From Myxococcus landrumus (GTDB taxonomy: Bacteria; Myxococcota; Myxococcia; Myxococcales; Myxococcaceae), in contig NZ_CP071091.1 in assembly GCF_017301635.1 (NCBI RefSeq), positions 7,494,501 through 7,558,500 of the forward strand: a stretch of 64,000 nt of DNA, in the 5' to 3' direction. Below the pieces are notes generated by a model, which did no database searches, was not told the origin of the DNA, and worked only from the letters and a program-made list of their open reading frames with translations. The translations under genes were made by a program, and so were the position numbers. Positions 1 through 6,616 of this stretch are shown piece after piece (within the stretch, counting starts at the first letter, position 1; each line of letters opens with the position of its first letter).

Positions 1-1070
1 GCCTTCCTGAAAATCCTCTCGCACTGAGGCGTCCAAGGACCTCCGGTCACATCGGAGATGGGGTTCTTGTTCGTACAGATGTGATGAACGGGCCCCACCT
101 CGTCGCCAGGGAACCGCCCATCCGAGTACATCGCCAGGGCGGCAGCGGCTCCGGGCGATAGCGCCACGTTCAGCACGCCAGCCGCGGGCATCGCGATGGA
201 TGTCACGCCGCCATTCATGGCCGCACCGAGCTGCAAGCCCGCCTCGGCCCGTGCCCGCACCGCAGCATGAGGGAAGCCAGGGAGCCTCGGCCCTTGGGCC
301 GCCATCGCGCTCTTTCCTCCCAGGGCGGTCATGACGACCATCACGAGGACTCGCGCCCCGTTCGTCCCCAGCACCCTGCCGAATTGATGACCGATGTCCT
401 GCAACTCGAGGATGCTCGTGGCCTTTTCCGCATCGTCCCACAGGCGCACGAAGCCTCGGCCCATCTCCCAGACTGGCACGATGCCCAGATAGGCCACCAT
501 CGCCGCTGTCAGGGCGACCGCGATGGCCTTCGTGATGGGTTCAGGAAGGGCCATCGAGAGAAGCACGGCCAGCGCAGCCGACGTCACCAGGGCCTTGAGC
601 GCCGTGGGGTTCAGCACCTTTCCGACCTCCGCCTCGACGCTCTCCCACACGGTGTCGAGCGCGAAGGACAGCGCCATCAACGTCCGGTCCTTGCGCGAGA
701 ACGTCAGCCCAGTTCCGCCCACCAACGTCAAACACTCGTCGCCGTCGAGGCAGATTCGCGAGGACAGGGACTCCAGAGACGCCCCAGTCCCTGAATCCGC
801 GAGTCCATTCGAGGAGGCGAGCAACGTCCTCGACCGCACCCAGCCCCGCTGGTCCGCCGCATCTGCCTCGCGGAAGGCCACATCCATCCTCAGATCGAGG
901 ATGAGCCGGGTGAGCGCCGACTTGAACTCTTCCTCGCTCACCTCGACGGGCTCGACCTCCACCGACTCGTGGACCACCTGCCTGCCGCCTCCGACGTCAA
1001 TGTGAACGACGCGGGTCGTCGCACACCCTCCCGCGAAAAGCAATGACACGACAATCGCAACCCATTTCAC
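1..1070 (-). CDS. SitA-type polymorphic toxin lipoprotein with C-terminal AHH nuclease (partial)
   Basis: The gene is cut by the left edge, so its C-terminus is missing. From the GTG at 1070, preceded by a G-rich ribosome site, the protein begins with a short lipoprotein signal ending in an LLFAGGC lipobox. An in-frame ATG at 1088 would add six residues, but its Shine-Dalgarno is poorer. A long middle part follows with two hydrophobic helical segments (around residues 150-240). The C-terminal part has the signature VHHICTNKN, then GGPWTP and CERIFRK, which is the start of the AHH family of HNH-like nuclease toxins. In Myxococcus, lipoproteins of this build are SitA toxins, passed between sibling cells by TraA/B outer-membrane exchange and neutralised by a SitI immunity protein encoded just downstream. 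That position lies outside the window. Family assignment is from motif recognition; the exact SitA subfamily is not certain. Confidence 0.8.
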   Translation of the reverse strand, partial: MKWVAIVVSLLFAGGCATTRVVHIDVGGGRQVVHESVEVEPVEVSEEEFKSALTRLILDLRMDVAFREADAADQRGWVRSRTLLASSNGLADSGTGASLESLSSRICLDGDECLTLVGGTGLTFSRKDRTLMALSFALDTVWESVEAEVGKVLNPTALKALVTSAALAVLLSMALPEPITKAIAVALTAAMVAYLGIVPVWEMGRGFVRLWDDAEKATSILELQDIGHQFGRVLGTNGARVLVMVVMTALGGKSAMAAQGPRLPGFPHAAVRARAEAGLQLGAAMNGGVTSIAMPAAGVLNVALSPGAAAALAMYSDGRFPGDEVGPVHHICTNKNPISDVTGGPWTPQCERIFRK

Positions 1071-1375
1071 AGAACCCCCCCGAAGCATTGCAGCCCACAA
1101 TCCGAGACGGCGGGCATCCTTGCCACGGGGCGCTCCCGGCTTCAAGGCAGCCGTGTGGCTTGATTGTCTATGAGGAATGACAGGTGACCTGCTGAGTGCC
1201 AGTCCACATGCTGGCCGGACCTGTCAGGGCACTTTCATGGATATGAAGGTTTGAGGTCCAGCGCTGGTTGCACAAGTTGAAACATAAACCATCCATCTGG
1301 CTTCACCCTGTCGAGGGTTCGTGTCAGACCGACCCTTAGTGTGGAACATGTAGCAACCTGGAACTGGGGGAGCAC

Positions 1376-1687
1376 ATGCGAAGAATCTCTGGAGGGGTGG
1401 CCGCCGTGGTGTGCACGTTCGCGCTGATGCAGGGGGGCTCCGTGGCGGCCGCGGACATCCGACAGGATGCGCAGGTGGAGACCATCACCTGCGAAGAGGA
1501 GGGCTCCTTCGAGCAGGCGCCGCTCCAGCGGGTGTCGCTGGATGCGGCCGGCTGCAGCGACGACGACTGGGCCGCCGTGAACGAGCACTGCCTGCGATAC
1601 CACCCGGGCTGCTACGTGCAGACCTGCTCGCGAATCGCGGAGGACAAGGTCGTCTACCAGTACGCCTGCATCGCGCCGCCGGGATGA
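1376..1687 (+). CDS. small secreted cysteine-rich hypothetical protein
   Basis: This protein of 103 residues begins with a clear Sec signal peptide (positive MRR, hydrophobic core, likely cleavage after AAA near residue 26). The mature part of about 77 residues carries six cysteines (39, 60, 72, 79, 84 and 98), which is enough for three disulfides and suggests a stable periplasmic or extracellular product. A G-rich ribosome site (GGGGGA) sits four bases before the ATG. I do not recognise the family. It stands alone between the divergent toxin gene and the HTH/map pair. Confidence 0.65.
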   Translation: MRRISGGVAAVVCTFALMQGGSVAAADIRQDAQVETITCEEEGSFEQAPLQRVSLDAAGCSDDDWAAVNEHCLRYHPGCYVQTCSRIAEDKVVYQYACIAPPG

Positions 1688-1862
1688 GCGGTGGGCGCTG
1701 ATGGGATGTGAACGGCTGGGGGCCATTCAAGTGGCCCCCGGTCGTCGGGCGGCGCGTGGGGCTTGTGTGCCCCACCCTCCGGTGGCCTGGGCGGGGTGTC
1801 AGCCACCGGTCGCCCGCCCGCCCTCCATGCGGGGTGCCGGAAAGAACCCGTGCGCCGTGGCG

Positions 1863-1880
1863 TGTCTATGGGTATAGACA
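1863..1880. promoter_or_regulatory. 18-bp inverted repeat, candidate operator of the HTH-map operon
   Basis: TGTCTAT and ATAGACA form perfect 7-bp arms around a 4-bp spacer. The repeat ends 17 bases before the ATG of the HTH gene, a typical place for an autoregulatory operator. It is A/T-richer than its surroundings. Assignment to the HTH protein is inference from position. Confidence 0.45.
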
Positions 1881-1897
1881 GGCCCCTCATGTGTCCC

Positions 1898-2119
1898 ATG
1901 GTGAAGACCGAAGACCTGATTGACGCTCAGGGGGTGGCGGGGCTGCTGCAGTTGAGCCACGCCAACAGTGTCAGCACCTACCTGCGCCGCTATCCGGACA
2001 TGCCTCGGCCTGTCCTGGACCTGGGCACGGGGCGTCCTCGTTTGTGGCTGCGGCCCCAGGTGTTGCGTTGGCTGCGCGCTCGAAGGTCCGACACGGTCCA
2101 CACCGGAGTTGAGAGATGA
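1898..2119 (+). CDS. small AlpA/MerR-like helix-turn-helix DNA-binding protein
   Basis: The product of 73 residues is essentially one winged-helix/AlpA-type domain. It has an IDAQGVAGLL recognition start, a YLRRYPDMPRP turn that is characteristic of AlpA-like excisionase/regulator domains, and a basic WLRARR end. The ATG at 1898 (MVKTEDL) was chosen because upstream in-frame ATGs fall in or before the palindrome at 1863-1880 and would add non-conserved Pro/Arg-rich residues. Its last four bases (ATGA) overlap the start of the methionine aminopeptidase gene, so the two are translationally coupled. Its role as regulator of its own operon is inferred from the operator-like repeat just upstream. 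Confidence 0.6.
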   Translation: MVKTEDLIDAQGVAGLLQLSHANSVSTYLRRYPDMPRPVLDLGTGRPRLWLRPQVLRWLRARRSDTVHTGVER

Positions 2120-3111
2120 CCACCGCCAGTCCCCGTACCCCTCCCGCCGTGCTGCCTGGTCCCAACGATGTCTGCTGGTGCGGCAGCGGTACCAAGTACA
2201 AGAAGTGTCACCGTGGCGCCGACGCCGTCGAGGCTCGCAAGAAGGGCCCCGAGGTCGCTCGCAAGGGCATCCGCCCCGGCATCATCAGCCCTCGCCGGGA
2301 CGTGCCGCTGCACATTCCCCGGCCGGACTACGCCGCCACCGGGCGTCCCCAGCGCCGTGCGATGGGTTCGGAGATTCGTTCTCCGGACGTCATCGCGCGC
2401 ATGCGCCGGGCCTGCAAGGCCGCGGCGGAGGTGCTCCAGGAGGTGTCCACGCACGTGCGTCCGGGCATCACCACGGATGAGCTGGATGCCATCACCCACG
2501 AGGCCTACATCCGCCGGGGCGGCTATCCAAGCACGCTCAACTACCACGGCTTCCCCAAGTCGCTGTGCACCTCGGTGAACGAGGTCATCTGCCACGGCAT
2601 CCCCGACAACCGCGCGTTGGAGGATGGGGACATCGTGAACCTGGACATCACCATCTTCCTGGATGGAGTGCATGGTGACTGCTCGGCCACGTACTTCGTG
2701 GGCAACGTGGAGCCAGAGAGCCAGCGGCTGGTGCAAGTCACTCGCGAGTGTCTGGATTTGGGTATCGCGGCGGTGAAGCCGGGGCGGCCCATCAGCGACA
2801 TTGGCCGGGCGATTGAAGAGCATGCGACGAAGAACGGGATGAGCGTGGTGCGCGCCTACTGTGGCCACGGCATCGGCGAGACGTTCCACACGTCGCTCCA
2901 GATTCCGCACTACTACGAGCCCGAGTGCGACACCGTCATGGAGCCCGGCATGATTTTCACGGTCGAGCCGATGATCAACCAGGGTGGCTGGGGGCACCGC
3001 ACGTGGGATGACGGGTGGACCGCCGTCACCGCGGATGGCAGCCGCAGCGCGCAGTTCGAGCACACGTTGCTCGTGACGGACAAGGGCGCGGACATCCTCA
3101 CGGTGGCGTGA
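2116..3111 (+). CDS. map: type I methionine aminopeptidase with N-terminal SEC-C zinc motif
   Basis: The enzyme of 331 residues removes the initiator methionine from nascent proteins in the cytoplasm. Residues 18-32 carry a SEC-C zinc knuckle (C20, C22, C31, H32; CWCGSG...KKCH), as in SecA tails and in the SEC-C class of bacterial and plastid MAPs, where it is thought to help ribosome or chaperone docking. The pita-bread catalytic domain follows, with the substrate His in CHGIPD, the metal-binding Asps in NLDIT and HGDCSA, the His in GHGIGETFH, and the Glus in FTVEPM and QFEHT. All metal ligands are present. It overlaps the upstream HTH gene by ATGA. Hairpins follow the stop. Confidence 0.93.
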   Translation: MTTASPRTPPAVLPGPNDVCWCGSGTKYKKCHRGADAVEARKKGPEVARKGIRPGIISPRRDVPLHIPRPDYAATGRPQRRAMGSEIRSPDVIARMRRACKAAAEVLQEVSTHVRPGITTDELDAITHEAYIRRGGYPSTLNYHGFPKSLCTSVNEVICHGIPDNRALEDGDIVNLDITIFLDGVHGDCSATYFVGNVEPESQRLVQVTRECLDLGIAAVKPGRPISDIGRAIEEHATKNGMSVVRAYCGHGIGETFHTSLQIPHYYEPECDTVMEPGMIFTVEPMINQGGWGHRTWDDGWTAVTADGSRSAQFEHTLLVTDKGADILTVA

Positions 3112-3161
3112 GCGCGCGGTGGGCCCGGGAGCCTGGCTTCCGGGTCCATGCACGACAGAGA

Positions 3162-3187
3162 GGGCCACGGTGGTGTGGCCCCTTTGT
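3162..3187 (+). terminator. candidate intrinsic terminator after map
   Basis: GGGCCAC and GTGGCCC pair with a 6-base loop and are followed by CTTTGTG. A second, longer GC-rich imperfect hairpin lies just upstream at 3121-3147. The T-tract is short, as is common in high-GC genomes. Confidence 0.45.
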
Positions 3188-3400
3188 GAGTTCAATCCCA
3201 GGCAGTTCCCCTCCCCGAAATCCCATCCCACGTGTACTCCCGGACAGGCGTCCTGTCCGATGAGCGGCATCTGGTATGGCCCTGATGGACTGGCATTGGT
3301 GTGACGTCTGAGCATGCGCGGCGCGGAGGTCGGTCCATTCCGGGACCGGCTTCCGCTTGCTGTGTCCATGCGTCCGACTCACAGACAAAGGAATGCCAGC

Positions 3401-4204
3401 ATGTCCATGTACAGCGTTCAGAACCAGTGGGGGGGTTCGAAGGCTCCTTGGAACCCGGGCGGCATCTGGGTCATGGGCAATCGGCCCAGGCAGAACGTCA
3501 CCGCGATGAACGTCACCTCCAGCGATGGCGGGAAGACGCTGACGGGAACCCTGACGTACGCGGGTGAGAAGGCCATCGGCTTCCGCGGAACCCTCTCGGG
3601 CCCCAACACCTACAAGGTCGAGAACCAGTGGGGCGGCGCCTCCGCGCCCTGGAACGCGGGCGGCACCTTCGTCCTCGGCTGTCGGGTGGGCCAGAACGTC
3701 ATCGCCATCGACATCACCTCCAGCGATGGCGGGCAGAGCTTCGCGGGGACGATGACGTACTCGGGCGAGAAACCCATCGGCTTCAAGTGCGAACTGGCCG
3801 ATGGCGGGGCCTACGCCGTGGAGAACCAGTGGGGCGGGGACACCGCGCCGTGGAATGCCGGCGGCCTCTGGGGCCTCGGGGCGCGCAAGGACCAGAACGT
3901 CGTCGCGCTGAGCGTCACCTCCAACGACGGAGGAAAGACGCTGGAAGGGACCATGACCTACGACCAGGAAGAGCCCATCGGCTTCCGTGGCACCCTGTCC
4001 AGCGCGGGGACGTACACGGTGGAGAACCAGTGGGGCGGCGCCTCCGCGCCCTGGGAACCCGGTGGACAGTGGCTCATCGGCGCGCGGCCGAAGCAGAACG
4101 TCGTCGCCATGAGCGTCACCTCCAGCGATGGAGGAAAGACGCTGGAAGGGACCATGACCTACGACCAGGAAGGGCCCATCGGCTTCCGCGGCATCTTGAG
4201 CTGA
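3401..4204 (+). CDS. mbhA: myxobacterial haemagglutinin (MBHA-type lectin), four tandem repeats
   Basis: The protein is 267 residues, exactly the length of Myxococcus xanthus MBHA, and is almost entirely four tandem repeats of 67, 67, 67 and 63 residues. Each opens with a Y-x-V-[EQ]-NQWGG block and contains APW, GG, QNV, DGGK and IGF(R/K) blocks. This is the OAA/MBHA carbohydrate-binding fold, which binds high-mannose or fetuin-type glycans. In M. xanthus the protein is made in bulk early in fruiting-body development and is found at the cell poles and periplasm despite lacking a classical signal peptide. None is visible here either. The ATG at 3401 has an AAAGGA ribosome site; an in-frame ATG further upstream is not favoured. 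A 289-base intergenic region precedes it and probably carries developmental regulation. Confidence 0.95.
   Translation: MSMYSVQNQWGGSKAPWNPGGIWVMGNRPRQNVTAMNVTSSDGGKTLTGTLTYAGEKAIGFRGTLSGPNTYKVENQWGGASAPWNAGGTFVLGCRVGQNVIAIDITSSDGGQSFAGTMTYSGEKPIGFKCELADGGAYAVENQWGGDTAPWNAGGLWGLGARKDQNVVALSVTSNDGGKTLEGTMTYDQEEPIGFRGTLSSAGTYTVENQWGGASAPWEPGGQWLIGARPKQNVVAMSVTSSDGGKTLEGTMTYDQEGPIGFRGILS
3410..4201 (+). repeat. four tandem 201-bp coding repeats of the lectin
   Basis: Units begin at 3410, 3611, 3812 and 4013 (the last one is 12 bp shorter). They are similar at the DNA level as well: for example, units three and four share a long identical stretch around GGAAAGACGCTGGAAGGGAC. That suggests recent homogenisation by unequal recombination or gene conversion. 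Confidence 0.9.
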
Positions 4205-4374
4205 GCCGTGCGCCGGCCCCCCGCGTGACTGTCCCTGCATCAACAGTCGCAGAGCCCCAGGGGGCGATTGCCGTCAACGGTGTCACCCAGCAACAGTGCC
4301 GCTGCCTTGCCGCTGTGTTGCCCTGTATCAGCCGCGAGGCTCATGAAACCTTCGGTACTGAAAGGATGCATCCC

Positions 4375-4620
4375 ATGAAGAACTGGGTGGCATTGGGACT
4401 CCTCTGCATCGCGTCCGCGGCCTATGCCACGGATACGACCCCTCCGGCCAAGAAGCCGGCTCCCTCGACGACGAAGCCCTCTCCCAAGGCCGCGGAGGCC
4501 GCCGCATCCAAAGAGCCCAAGACGCTCACCGTCGAGGAGGACAAGGCCGCCAAGCAGGAGCCCAAGAACAAGAAGACCGACACGAACGCAGAACAGGCCA
4601 CCAGCAAGCCCACTTTGTAG
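4375..4620 (+). CDS. small secreted Lys/Pro/Ala-rich hypothetical protein
   Basis: This protein of 81 residues has a signal peptide (MKNWVALGLLC, cleavage near AYA at residue 16). The low-complexity mature part is rich in Lys, Pro, Ala and Thr (TTPPAKKPAP, TKPSPK). Such composition suggests a disordered, positively charged periplasmic or secreted peptide. The ATG at 4375 has an AAAGG ribosome site nine bases upstream; another ATG at 4366 is closer to that site and less likely. Family unknown. Confidence 0.55.
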   Translation: MKNWVALGLLCIASAAYATDTTPPAKKPAPSTTKPSPKAAEAAASKEPKTLTVEEDKAAKQEPKNKKTDTNAEQATSKPTL

Positions 4621-4656
4621 CGCGGACCTGAAGCTCCGAATCGAGGGTGAATCGCC

Positions 4657-5031
4657 ATGAAGAAACTCGCTGCGGGACTGTGTCTGCTTGGACTGTGTCT
4701 GTCCCAGGGAACGGCGCAAGGCGCGGAGGACTGCATCAAGACCATCAACCAGGGCTCCGCCACGGTGAAGCTGGGCTTGTATGAGCAAGGCTGTATGTCC
4801 ATCTCCTGGACCGGGGGCGTGATTACGTCGGACGTGACGTACAACTGCTGTGGCGGCAGCACGACCATTCGCATCAACAACGACGACTGGATGCGCTTGC
4901 TCCAGGCCGGAAAGCTGGACTCGTTCCGCTACCAGAAGGTCGAAATCAACAACAACGCGTATACGCTCTACTTCCGGAAGATCGTCGGGACCGAGCCGAC
5001 GAACATCGCCCCCGAAGACTTCTTCAAGTAG
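4657..5031 (+). CDS. secreted hypothetical protein
   Basis: This protein of 124 residues has a textbook signal peptide (MKKLAAGLCLLGLCLS, cleavage near GAE at about residue 24). The mature domain is about 100 residues with four cysteines, including an adjacent pair (YNCCGG), and is rich in Asn/Thr strand-like segments. I do not recognise the family. It lies 36 bases after the preceding secreted protein and 72 before the Lgt-like gene, all on the same strand, so the three may be co-transcribed. Confidence 0.65.
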   Translation: MKKLAAGLCLLGLCLSQGTAQGAEDCIKTINQGSATVKLGLYEQGCMSISWTGGVITSDVTYNCCGGSTTIRINNDDWMRLLQAGKLDSFRYQKVEINNNAYTLYFRKIVGTEPTNIAPEDFFK

Positions 5032-5103
5032 CGAACCCGCGCCGCGGGAGTGGCTCGCACAGGTGTGCCGGCCCTCCCGTGGGCTTGCCCTCGAGGCTCC
5101 GTC

Positions 5104-6078
5104 GTGTCCGCTCATCCGCTCCTCGATATCAGCCCGGTGGTGGTGCGCTTCTCCGAGACGCTCTTCCTGCGCTGGACAGGGGTCGCGTATCTCGTGGGCT
5201 TCCTCCTCGTGTTCGCCGTGCTCTGGCGTCAGGCCGCGCGCGGACAGGGGCCGTTCCAGAAGCGAGAGGTGCCGGAGTTCGTGCTCTACGCGGGGCTCTT
5301 CGGGGTGATGCTGGGCGGACGGCTGGGCTACGTGCTCCTGCATCAGTGGGAAGACTTCTCCCGGGACGGCTCCATCTTCTTCCAGTTCCGGCAGGGTGGC
5401 GCCTCCATGCTGGGGGCCCTCGTGGGGGTGCTGGTTTTCGCGGTGTACTTCGCGCGCCAGCACCAGCGCTCCTGGCTTCAAGTGACGGACGCGCTGGTGG
5501 TCTTCGCCCCGCTGGGCTTCTTGCTGGGCTCGCTGGCCCTGTTCACGGAAGGGGCCCCGCTGGGGCAGGTGACCTCCGTGCCGTGGGCCTTCCTCTTCCC
5601 CGCCGAGGTCGGCATGCCCGACTTCCGGCCACTGGTGCCTCCCGCGTTCGATGTCGCGACGCTGGCCTATGCACCCGGCCATGAGGTGGCGCTCCTGGCG
5701 CGCACGAACGCCGCGCTCCTCGCGGAGTTGCACCGCATCCTCCCCGCGCGTCATCCCGTGTTGCTCTACCAGGCTGTCCTGGAGGGCGTGGTCCTGGGAG
5801 CCATCCTCCTGGCGGTGCGACGCGGGTGGCGCTCGCGGCCCGAGGGGATGTTGAGCGGAGTGTTCTTCGTGCTGTCCGGGGGACTGGCGCTCATCAGCCT
5901 GCCGTTCCGCGCGCCTCAGCCGAACCTGTCCTTCGCCGCCTCGTTCGAGCAGAGCGCGCTGGCCCCGGTGCTGTTGATGGCGCTGGGCGCGGCCTTCATC
6001 CTCAGCGCGCTGGCCCCGCGTCCTCGTGAAGAGGCGCGGCCCTCCGCCGCGAAGCTGGAGGGCCACGCCGCCGATTGA
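5104..6078 (+). CDS. Lgt-fold membrane protein lacking the catalytic residues of prolipoprotein diacylglyceryl transferase
   Basis: The protein of 324 residues aligns along its length with Lgt: about seven membrane segments and the framework motifs AYLVGF, GGRLGYVL, PWAFLFP, RHP..LY and LLEG. True Lgt moves diacylglycerol from phosphatidylglycerol to the lipobox Cys. Against E. coli Lgt as I recall it, the key positions differ. Y26 is Thr (RWTG), H103 is Leu (GGASMLGA), R143 and N146 are Leu (GFLLGSLAL), G154 is Pro, Y235 is Ser, R239 is Ala and E243 is Leu. E151 remains. The frame is intact, so it is probably a functional non-enzyme or an enzyme of altered activity. The GTG at 5104 has a GAGG site and fits the Lgt N-terminus; a GTG at 5050 is an alternative. 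Confidence 0.75.
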   Translation: MSAHPLLDISPVVVRFSETLFLRWTGVAYLVGFLLVFAVLWRQAARGQGPFQKREVPEFVLYAGLFGVMLGGRLGYVLLHQWEDFSRDGSIFFQFRQGGASMLGALVGVLVFAVYFARQHQRSWLQVTDALVVFAPLGFLLGSLALFTEGAPLGQVTSVPWAFLFPAEVGMPDFRPLVPPAFDVATLAYAPGHEVALLARTNAALLAELHRILPARHPVLLYQAVLEGVVLGAILLAVRRGWRSRPEGMLSGVFFVLSGGLALISLPFRAPQPNLSFAASFEQSALAPVLLMALGAAFILSALAPRPREEARPSAAKLEGHAAD

Positions 6079-6082
6079 TGCT

Positions 6083-6418
6083 TCAGCGTGTGTCCATCGA
6101 AGGCGAAGGGCCCATCTTCGCGAGCCGGAAGCGCGAGGGCCTCATCGCCTGCACCACCACGAGCCCCGGCTTCGCCAGGCGCATCGTGCTCCCGGGCTCC
6201 AGGATGTAGTCCCGTGGGTCCGACTCGAAGGTGAGCCAGAGCTGGCCCTCGGTACAGGTGAGCGAGAGACCCTCGCTCCCGTCCAGGCGACGGCTCCACA
6301 GGGCCCCGTGAAACAGCGCCACGGCGCCGGTCTCGGCTTCCGTGGGGACTTCCGGCTTCAGTTGATTCCACAGCGTGCTCAACCAGCCCCGCCGCGTGAG
6401 AGCGAACATCGACTGCAT
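6083..6418 (-). CDS. DUF2917 domain protein
   Basis: The protein is 111 residues. The core carries the DUF2917 pattern: a single cupin-like sheet in which a short GQLWLTF strand is followed by SDPRDYILEPGSTM. The family has no established biochemical role. The gene is divergent from the MocR-type regulator at 6617, and the shared intergenic region holds a perfect 12-bp inverted repeat, so it is probably the target of that regulator. The ATG at 6418 was chosen because the longer frame (from 6481) would intrude on the intergenic region close to the operator. The 3' end is convergent with, and four bases from, the Lgt-like gene. Confidence 0.7.
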   Translation of the reverse strand: MQSMFALTRRGWLSTLWNQLKPEVPTEAETGAVALFHGALWSRRLDGSEGLSLTCTEGQLWLTFESDPRDYILEPGSTMRLAKPGLVVVQAMRPSRFRLAKMGPSPSMDTR

Positions 6419-6492
6419 GGCTCCATGTCCTCCTGGCGCGGCACCATGCGCCCCGGCGGGGAAACAGAACAGATGCAGCAAACTGGGTTTGT

Positions 6493-6529
6493 GACCAGTA
6501 CAGTCAGGGCCAGGAGAACTGTACTGGTC
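6493..6529. promoter_or_regulatory. perfect 12-bp inverted repeat between DUF2917 and mocR-type genes, candidate MocR operator
   Basis: GACCAGTACAGT at 6493-6504 and its exact reverse complement ACTGTACTGGTC at 6518-6529 are separated by 13 bases, with 25 bases between corresponding ends. It sits midway between two divergent starts (6418 and 6617). Divergent, two-site arrangements are usual for MocR/GntR regulators, which bind as head-to-tail dimers. The match is exact and too long to be chance in 200 bases. Confidence 0.7.
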
Positions 6530-6616
6530 GAGCCGTGAGTGAGGTGTATCTGGGCGGCGGGCAGCAGGCCCGTTACCGATACAGGTCGCGAAACGGACTC
6601 ACGCACGAGGGCGTAA

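Noticed and set aside
1178..1226. TGACAGGT and ACCTGTCA inverted repeat, 33 bases apart, between toxin gene and small secreted protein
   Set aside because: Could be a regulator site, but the spacing is long and no matching regulator is adjacent.
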